Shown here: one piece after another, positions 16,538-22,348 of the stretch
Numbering within the stretch: position 1 is the first letter of the stretch
How the letters are laid out: every line of letters begins with the position of its first letter
Assembly (NCBI GenBank): GCA_900770875.1
Contig: CAAGLV010000129.1
Location: forward strand, 1 to 36,310
Direction of reading: 5' to 3'
Source of the DNA: Flavobacteriales bacterium
GTDB lineage: Bacteria; Bacteroidota; Bacteroidia; Flavobacteriales; Weeksellaceae
Length of the DNA: 36,310 bases
Made by a program: the position numbers and the translations under genes
The notes under the pieces: model-generated
Told to the model about the DNA's origin: nothing
The model's input: only the letters and a program-made list of their open reading frames with translations
Databases searched by the model: none

Positions 16538-17401
16538 ATGGAATTTCCGAAATATATAACAGAACAAAAATTACAACAATTTATACGTCAGGCATTCTTA
16601 GAAGATGTTGGCGATGGCGATCATTCTACGTTAGCTTCGGTTCCGTACGATGCAATTCAGGAAGCCGAATTAAAGGTAAAAGATAACGGGATTATTGCCG
16701 GAATTGAATTGGCTAAAATTATTTTCGATACGTTTGATCCCGATTTAACAATCGAGCAATTTTTAAACGATGGCGATGCCGTTAAATTTGGCGATGTTGC
16801 ATTTAAAATAAAAGGATCGGCTCAATCTATTTTAACGTGCGAACGTTTGGTTTTAAACTGTATGCAGCGTATGTCTGGTATTGCGACTTATGCCAACGAA
16901 ATGATGAAATTGGTTGAAGGAACAACTACTAAAATTTTAGATACACGTAAAACAACGCCTAATTTTAGAATGATAGAAAAATGGGCGGTTAAAATTGGTG
17001 GAGCAGAAAATCATCGTTTTGGTTTATACGATATGGTAATGTTAAAAGACAATCATGTTGATTTTTGTGGTAACATAACAAAAGCAGTTGCACAAACCAA
17101 AGCGTATTTGCAAGCAAATAATTTAGATTTAAAAATTGAAGTTGAAACCAGAAATCTAGAAGAAGTAAACGAAGCTTTAGCAGCAAATGTAGATTTTATT
17201 ATGTTAGATAATTTTGATTTAACAACAATGAAAACTGCCGTAGATTTTATTGGAGGAAAAGTTAAAACAGAAGCTTCGGGCGGAATTACTAAAGAAACCG
17301 TAAAATCGATTGCCGAAACTGGTGTCGATTTTATTTCTTCGGGTGCAATAATTCATTCAGCTCCAAACTTCGATTTAAGTTTAAAAGCAATTAAATTATA
17401 A
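16538..17401 (+). CDS. nadC: Nicotinate-nucleotide pyrophosphorylase (quinolinate phosphoribosyltransferase)
   Basis: NadC converts quinolinate and PRPP to nicotinate mononucleotide and CO2. The 287-residue protein shows the N-terminal LEDVGDGDHST, then NCMQRMSGIAT, the substrate-binding ILDTRKTTPNFR followed by KWAVKIGGAENHR, and DMVMLKDNH. The C-terminal barrel has EVETRNLEE, DFIMLDNF and EASGGI. Length is normal. The ATG follows the copy 1 stop by one base. A long perfect palindromic terminator ends the operon after this gene. Confidence 0.97.
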   Translation: MEFPKYITEQKLQQFIRQAFLEDVGDGDHSTLASVPYDAIQEAELKVKDNGIIAGIELAKIIFDTFDPDLTIEQFLNDGDAVKFGDVAFKIKGSAQSILTCERLVLNCMQRMSGIATYANEMMKLVEGTTTKILDTRKTTPNFRMIEKWAVKIGGAENHRFGLYDMVMLKDNHVDFCGNITKAVAQTKAYLQANNLDLKIEVETRNLEEVNEALAANVDFIMLDNFDLTTMKTAVDFIGGKVKTEASGGITKETVKSIAETGVDFISSGAIIHSAPNFDLSLKAIKL

Positions 17402-17422
17402 TAAGTATATAATTAAAGTAAG

Positions 17423-17456
17423 AAAGAAGAAGTTAATCTAGATTAACTTCTTCTTT
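17423..17456 (+). terminator. Strong terminator of the nad operon
   Basis: This 34-bp perfect palindrome is centred on TCTAGA and followed by a T-run through 17460, 21 bases past the nadC stop. It separates the nad operon from copies 2 and 3, which begin at 17474. Confidence 0.88.
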
Positions 17457-17473
17457 TTTTATATTTTAACATC

Positions 17474-18271
17474 ATGAAAAAATTACTGCTATTACTCTCT
17501 TTTATTTCTGCCAATTTTCTTTTGGCTCAGGCCACATTTACTATGCCGATTTATCCAGGTTGCGAAAAATTAGAAACCAAGCAAGAATTGGTAAAATGCC
17601 TTAACGAAAATTTAAAATCAATAACCAATTCGTATTACCATACCAATCAAAACTTATTGGCTTATCTTCAGTATCCATTTATTAATGGAAAAGTTGATTT
17701 TATGATTAATACAAATGGCGAATTTGAGTATAAAAATAATCCCGAAAGATCAAAAGAGTTTAATTTGATGGCAAACGATTTTTTTGCTTTTTATAATTCT
17801 TATTTAAAGACAAATAATTTAGTTATAACTCCGGCAAAATCTAACGACGGAAGACCAGCAAAGTTAGCCTTTAATATGCCCATTAATTTTGATCGACCAA
17901 TTAATCAAACGCTAAAAGGCGATCAGCAAATTATTCGATTTACGTTAAATTTAGATCAGCAATATGTGGTGAAACAAGATGCCGATTATAATTTTATAGC
18001 ATATAATCAGCAAGGCGAAATGGTTTTTAAAACCAATACGATGTTAGATTTTTTTCGTCATCCAATTTTTAAACGACTAAACGAATCCGATCAAAATTTG
18101 ATTACCGAACAAGTAATTAACGGCAAAAAAATAAAATTAGAAGTTTTTAATTTATTTAGAAATCAATTAAATGAATTTAAAATTTTGTATTTTGAAGACG
18201 ATAAATTGATGAAAGAATTTGATGATATGGATGTCTTTTTAAATTCGGAATACGCTAAATATGTCTTATAA
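17474..18271 (+). CDS. Secreted TonB-C-terminal-domain-like protein, copy 2
   Basis: The 265-residue paralogue of the 15676 gene has a signal peptide (1-19, ending LLAQ). The MPIYPGCEK box carries Cys30 and Cys42 with the same 12-residue spacing. The TonB-CTD-like region runs about 50-140 (NGKVDFMINTNGEF, NLVITPAKSNDGRPAKLAF, MPINF). Two aromatic motif copies lie in the C-terminal part (185-199 and 248-260). It has no transmembrane anchor beyond the signal. It starts only 13 bases after the nadC terminator T-run, so it either has a promoter inside that region (TATATTTT at 17460-17467 is a weak -7 match) or depends on readthrough. Function unknown. Confidence 0.83.
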   Translation: MKKLLLLLSFISANFLLAQATFTMPIYPGCEKLETKQELVKCLNENLKSITNSYYHTNQNLLAYLQYPFINGKVDFMINTNGEFEYKNNPERSKEFNLMANDFFAFYNSYLKTNNLVITPAKSNDGRPAKLAFNMPINFDRPINQTLKGDQQIIRFTLNLDQQYVVKQDADYNFIAYNQQGEMVFKTNTMLDFFRHPIFKRLNESDQNLITEQVINGKKIKLEVFNLFRNQLNEFKILYFEDDKLMKEFDDMDVFLNSEYAKYVL

Positions 18272-18272
18272 A

Positions 18273-19112
18273 ATGGTTAAATCAATCTCATTACTATTGC
18301 TAACACTATTTTCTTCGTTAAGCTTTGCGCAAAATAATTGGTCTAATTTTCAGATGCCAATTTATCCTGGATGCGAAAAAGCAATTAATAACGAAGAGCG
18401 CTTAGCTTGTTTACAAAAAAATATAACTACAATTTTTACCGAAAAGTTACAAGGATACGTAAACTCGTTTGAGTATTTAAATTTAGCCAAAGCTAATGCA
18501 AAAATCGTGTTAGAGTTAAATGCAGATGGCGATTTATTGTTAAAAGATGTACAAACCGATTTACCTTTATTTAGAGGATATAATGTGTTAGCGTTTAAAA
18601 ATTTTAAAGAGCAATTAATAAAAGATAAAATAACAATAATCCCAGCTCAAAATTCCGAAACAGGCGAAAAGGTGCGATTAAAGATTTCTTTTCCGATCGA
18701 ATTTACTTTAAATCATATTGTAACAGAAACCGATCCACGATTAATTGCTGTTTTACACGACGAAGCTGCTACGTATAAAATTTATTTAGAGCCTAATTTA
18801 GATTTAAAAGTTTACGAAGATAAAGAAGCTAAGTTAACGTACTTAGGTAAATTTACTAGTTTGCAAGAGTTAAAGAATACGATGCCTTATCAAACTATTA
18901 TTCAAGATTCGTCCAAATTGATGACTTTAGCTCAGGCCGATTTTGGAAAAGTAAAACTGTTGCTTCAGGCATTAAATATTTTTGATGAAGATAAGTTTTA
19001 TACCTTATTTATCATTTCCGAAGTAAAAGGAAAAAAAATAAAACAATTACGAAAATATACTTCGCTGTCAGAGTTTCAGAAATCGCCTTATTACGATTGG
19101 TTAAAACCCTAA
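18273..19112 (+). CDS. Secreted TonB-C-terminal-domain-like protein, copy 3
   Basis: The 279-residue third paralogue has a signal peptide (1-20, ending LSFAQ). MPIYPGCEK carries Cys34 and Cys46, the TonB-CTD-like part runs about 50-145 (KIVLELNADGDLL, IIPAQNSETGEKVRL, FPIEF), and the aromatic motif appears at 193-206 (KFTSLQEL...PY) and 261-274 (KYTSLSEF...PYY). I chose the ATG at 18273, not the one at 18261, because 18273 follows the copy 2 stop by one base in the same TAA-A-ATG arrangement used twice earlier in the locus. It is cotranscribed with copy 2 and ends in a terminator. Function unknown. Confidence 0.83.
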   Translation: MVKSISLLLLTLFSSLSFAQNNWSNFQMPIYPGCEKAINNEERLACLQKNITTIFTEKLQGYVNSFEYLNLAKANAKIVLELNADGDLLLKDVQTDLPLFRGYNVLAFKNFKEQLIKDKITIIPAQNSETGEKVRLKISFPIEFTLNHIVTETDPRLIAVLHDEAATYKIYLEPNLDLKVYEDKEAKLTYLGKFTSLQELKNTMPYQTIIQDSSKLMTLAQADFGKVKLLLQALNIFDEDKFYTLFIISEVKGKKIKQLRKYTSLSEFQKSPYYDWLKP

Positions 19113-19133
19113 AAATTGAAGTTGAAATAGAAG

Positions 19134-19157
19134 AAGCCTTGTTGAGAAACAAGGCTT
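19134..19157 (+). terminator. Terminator of the copy 2-copy 3 unit
   Basis: AAGCCTTGTT and AACAAGGCTT form a ten-bp stem with a GAGA loop, followed by ATTTTTG. Confidence 0.87.
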
Positions 19158-19197
19158 ATTTTTGTTTATAATTTATGGTTTGTTTTACTGTTTAAAT

Positions 19198-19218
19198 TAT
19201 TAAGATTAGTTCTAAATA
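19198..19218. promoter_or_regulatory. 8-5-8 inverted repeat about 300 bases upstream of the first receptor gene
   Basis: TATTAAGA-N5-TCTAAATA is an inverted repeat with one mismatch. A similar site lies at 22048-22068 at nearly the same distance from the second receptor gene. It resembles the TCTAAAT half-sites I associate with Fur boxes in this phylum, but the regulator is inferred. Confidence 0.35.
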
Positions 19219-19358
19219 GACGTATTGACTATTGTTTTATTTAAAATTAATTAAAATATTACATTGTATAATCGTAAAAAATGGAATATTTTTCGAAAAA
19301 ATAGAATAGCAGGTTTTTATTTTGATTATTAATTTGTTAAATATCCTATGTTATAGAT

Positions 19359-19463
19359 ATGTTAAAATTATATTATAATCACTAAATATGTTAAAATTAT
19401 AAATAATTAATAAAATGAATATTTTTAAATATTGATATTGCAATTATTTAATGTTAAAATTGT
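19359..19463 (+). repeat. Three direct repeats ATGTTAAAATTRT in the first receptor leader
   Basis: Copies lie at 19359-19371 and 19388-19400 (identical) and at 19451-19463 (one change). The third overlaps the -33 TTG of the receptor promoter. The 19113-19519 gap otherwise holds a terminator, an inverted repeat and AT-rich sequence without an ORF. Confidence 0.5.
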
Positions 19464-19492
19464 GATTTGATAATTTAAAATGATGAAATTTG
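19460..19492 (+). promoter_or_regulatory. Promoter of the first TonB-dependent receptor gene
   Basis: TTG at 19460-19462 is followed by exactly 22 bases and then GAAATTTG (19485-19492), one mismatch from TAnnTTTG. The second receptor gene has the same arrangement and spacing. Confidence 0.6.
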
Positions 19493-19519
19493 CAGAGTAA
19501 ACTTTTAAACTATTTCAAG

Positions 19520-21922
19520 ATGAGGTTAAACTCAAAAAAACTATTTTTAGTAGGTGCTTTTGCTTTATTGGCAACAGCGTCTTTTGGTCAGGTAACTGAA
19601 CCGATAGATTCTACTGCAGTTGATCAAGATGTAACTTTAACAGAAACATTAGTTATCGGTAAAGGGGTTATTGATATTGCAGAAGATCGTAAAACGCCAG
19701 TAGCGGTTTCTACAATCACAAAAGAAGAAATACAAAATAAAGCAATGGGAAATGTTGATTTCCCAGAAATCTTTAATACAACACCTTCTGTTTACGTTTC
19801 AGATCAATCTTCAGGTTTTGGAGATTCAAAATTATATTTAAGAGGTTTTAGTAGTCAAAATACAGCTTACCTTTTAAATGGACAGCCGATTAACGGAATG
19901 GAAGATGGTAATTTATATTGGTCTAACTGGTCTGCAATGACAGAAGTTGCAAATTCTGTGCAAATTCAACGTGGATTAGGATCTTCTAAATTAGCAATCT
20001 CTTCTGTTGGTGGTACAGTTAATATGGTAACTAGAGCTACAGAAAAGAAAGAAGGAGGATACGTTAGATTTAATGTAGGTAACGATAGCTACTTTGGAGC
20101 TACTGTTGCATATAACACAGGAATGAAAGGTAAATGGGGTGTGTCTTTATTATTTAATCATTGGCAAGCACACCGTAACTTTGCTTTAGGAACAAATGGT
20201 GAAGGACAGGCATATTTTGTTTCGGTTGGGTATAAACCATCTGATCGTCACCAGTTTAATTTTATGATTTTTGGTGCGCCACAACAGCACGGTCAAAATT
20301 ATTCTACAAAGAGCGAAACTCAGTGGACTAGAGGAGCTAAATTTGGTAAAAAATACAATTCAACATACGGTTACTTAGATGGTGAAGGTAAAAATTTAAG
20401 AAATAACTATTACCATAAACCAGTTGCTAACTTAAACTGGGATTGGACGATGAACGAAAACGCGTCTTTATCTACAGTTATTTATGCATCTACAGGTACA
20501 GGAGGTGGAACTTCTGGAGTGGGTAAAGCAACAAGTACGGGTAATTTATCTTCTGTTGGATTAGTTGATTTCGATAAATTAGTTGCAGATAACTTAACTG
20601 TAACTGACGGAATCGGAGGTTCTGGAGTTTCGAGTGCAATCAGAACTTCTGTTAACAATCATTTTTGGTACGGAGGTGTAACAAACTTTAATTACGATAC
20701 TAAAACAGGATGGAACTTTAATGTTGGTGCTGATGTTCGTTTTTACAAAGGGTACCACTTCCAACAAATGAACGATTTATTAGGTTTAAATAGTTGGAAT
20801 CAAAAAAGAAATTACGACGGAGCAACAATCAACGTAACAGAAACTTTTAGTACAAATCCATGGTCTGCTTTATTTAAATATGCGGGTAAAGATCAACGTA
20901 CAAACCGCGATTATAGAGAAGATATTAATTATCAAGGTGGATTTGGACAAGTTGAATATAGCTTAAACGGATTTACGGTTTTTGCACAGGGAGCAATCTC
21001 TAACCAATACTATCGTAAATTTGATACTTGGAATTATGGTGGTGTAGAAACAGCATCTAAAAAAATCAATAAAACAGGTTGGAATATTAAAGGAGGTTTA
21101 GCATATAAATTTGCAGATCATAATACAGTTTTTGCAAATGCAGGTAAATACTCTCGTCAACCATTCTTAGATAACGTATTTAAGTATAATACTGTAGATA
21201 TTCAAACAGAAGGTAACAAAAACGAAGAGATTACTAGTTACGAAATTGGGTATAAATATGCAAAACGTAATTTTAAATTTAACGTTAACGCATACTACAC
21301 AACTTGGGGTAACAGATTCTTAGGAATTTCTTCTAATCAAGTGATAGATGGTATAGATACACAAATTTATACTGCATTCTTCGATATCCAACAAGTTCAT
21401 AAAGGAATCGAAATTGATTTTGATACTAAAGTTTCTAGAGCATTCGGATTATACGGTTTCTTATCTTTAGGAGATTGGAAATATGATGGTAAAACACCAT
21501 ACGAAAAAAGAGCAACAGAGGATAATAGAGTTATTGAGACTGGTTCTGTAGATTTAAAAGGAACTTATATTGGAGAAGCTGCACAAGTTACTTTAGGATT
21601 AGGAACTAAAGTTCACTTTACTAAAAATTTATATTGGGATGTAGATTTCTTATATAACGGAAAAATTTACGGACAAGTAGATACTCAAAAAGTAGTAACT
21701 TATTCTCAAGCAGGTCAAACTTATCAAGCAGAACAAATCGCTCCATTCTTTAGAGCAAATACAGGTGTGTCTTACGAATTTAAATTAGGTACTCAAAAAA
21801 TCAAATTTAGAGGAAATGTAAGAAACTTATTTAACGATCAATATGTTTTAAAAATTGATAGTAATGGATATGGATACGCAACTGGTAGAACTTGGACTGC
21901 AGGTGTAACATACAGCTTCTAA
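19520..21922 (+). CDS. TonB-dependent outer-membrane receptor, paralogue A
   Basis: The 800-residue protein has a signal peptide (1-24, ending TASFGQ) and a TonB-box-like stretch LTETLVIGKGVID. The plug domain has LYLRGFSSQNTAYLLNGQP and VQIQRGLGSSKLAISSVGGT. A long beta-barrel ends TAGVTYSF, the aromatic terminus recognised by the BAM machinery. It would import a large or scarce ligand across the outer membrane using TonB energy. The ligand is unknown. There is no carboxypeptidase-like N-terminal extension and no SusD partner. The ATG at 19520 is chosen because an in-frame TTG at 19490 lies inside the promoter and MRLNS matches the start of paralogue B. Confidence 0.93.
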   Translation: MRLNSKKLFLVGAFALLATASFGQVTEPIDSTAVDQDVTLTETLVIGKGVIDIAEDRKTPVAVSTITKEEIQNKAMGNVDFPEIFNTTPSVYVSDQSSGFGDSKLYLRGFSSQNTAYLLNGQPINGMEDGNLYWSNWSAMTEVANSVQIQRGLGSSKLAISSVGGTVNMVTRATEKKEGGYVRFNVGNDSYFGATVAYNTGMKGKWGVSLLFNHWQAHRNFALGTNGEGQAYFVSVGYKPSDRHQFNFMIFGAPQQHGQNYSTKSETQWTRGAKFGKKYNSTYGYLDGEGKNLRNNYYHKPVANLNWDWTMNENASLSTVIYASTGTGGGTSGVGKATSTGNLSSVGLVDFDKLVADNLTVTDGIGGSGVSSAIRTSVNNHFWYGGVTNFNYDTKTGWNFNVGADVRFYKGYHFQQMNDLLGLNSWNQKRNYDGATINVTETFSTNPWSALFKYAGKDQRTNRDYREDINYQGGFGQVEYSLNGFTVFAQGAISNQYYRKFDTWNYGGVETASKKINKTGWNIKGGLAYKFADHNTVFANAGKYSRQPFLDNVFKYNTVDIQTEGNKNEEITSYEIGYKYAKRNFKFNVNAYYTTWGNRFLGISSNQVIDGIDTQIYTAFFDIQQVHKGIEIDFDTKVSRAFGLYGFLSLGDWKYDGKTPYEKRATEDNRVIETGSVDLKGTYIGEAAQVTLGLGTKVHFTKNLYWDVDFLYNGKIYGQVDTQKVVTYSQAGQTYQAEQIAPFFRANTGVSYEFKLGTQKIKFRGNVRNLFNDQYVLKIDSNGYGYATGRTWTAGVTYSF

Positions 21923-21948
21923 TTATAAAATTAGAGAATGATATAAAT

Positions 21949-21978
21949 AAAAAGGTGGACTTAAAGTCCACCTTTTTT
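21949..21978 (+). terminator. Terminator of receptor paralogue A
   Basis: GGTGGACT pairs with AGTCCACC around a three-base loop, flanked by an A-tract and T-tract. Confidence 0.87.
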
Positions 21979-22047
21979 GTAGAAATATATTAACAATTTA
22001 TTTAGCTTAATTTTTTATTCAAAATAATGTTAATTAATAAGATAAAT

Positions 22048-22068
22048 TATTTAAACTGGTTCTAGATA
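22048..22068. promoter_or_regulatory. 8-5-8 inverted repeat about 280 bases upstream of the second receptor gene
   Basis: TATTTAAA-N5-TCTAGATA is imperfect but shares layout and half-site with 19198-19218. The remainder of the 21923-22348 gap is AT-rich without an ORF and carries the phased repeats and promoter listed separately. Confidence 0.3.
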
Positions 22069-22076
22069 AATATGTG

Positions 22077-22106
22077 TTAAGAATATTTTAAGATTAATTT
22101 AAGAAT
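22077..22106 (+). repeat. Three TTAAGA repeats with an 11-base period
   Basis: TTAAGAAT, TTAAGATT and TTAAGAAT begin at 22077, 22088 and 22099, exactly 11 bases apart, so they face the same side of the helix. A reverse-complement copy of the first unit plus three bases (AATATTCTTAA) lies at 22222-22232. Confidence 0.5.
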
Positions 22107-22286
22107 AAAAAATACAAATTATTATCTAAAACAGTTTATTTACATTTTGTATTATTTAATAAATAACTTTAAAAGATAATTTTATTCTATCAATTATAAT
22201 TATTTATTACTTATTTTTTTTAATATTCTTAAATTGATAAAAATAACACAAATTTGTATTTATATACATAATATTAAGCCTTAAAA

Positions 22287-22319
22287 TTGTACGAATAGTT
22301 ATTAAAGTTCTCAAATTTG
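22287..22319 (+). promoter_or_regulatory. Promoter of the second TonB-dependent receptor gene
   Basis: TTG at 22287-22289, 22 bases, then CAAATTTG at 22312-22319, one mismatch from TAnnTTTG. Both this and the first receptor promoter have AAAATTG as the upstream element. Confidence 0.6.
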
Positions 22320-22348
22320 CAACCGTAAACTAATAACTATTTCAAGAG

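Noticed and set aside
18261..18272. ATG at 18261 as the start of the third TonB-CTD-like protein
   Set aside because: It overlaps the previous gene and adds four residues before the signal peptide; the ATG at 18273 fits the TAA-A-ATG junction used elsewhere in the locus.
19490..19519. TTG start adding ten residues to the first TonB-dependent receptor
   Set aside because: The TTG is part of the -7 promoter element; the ATG at 19520 matches the start of the second receptor and places the signal peptide at the N-terminus.
19198..22348. CRISPR-like array or mobile-element ends in the receptor leaders
   Set aside because: The repeats are short, AT-rich and irregularly placed, without spacers of uniform length, target-site duplications or a transposase.
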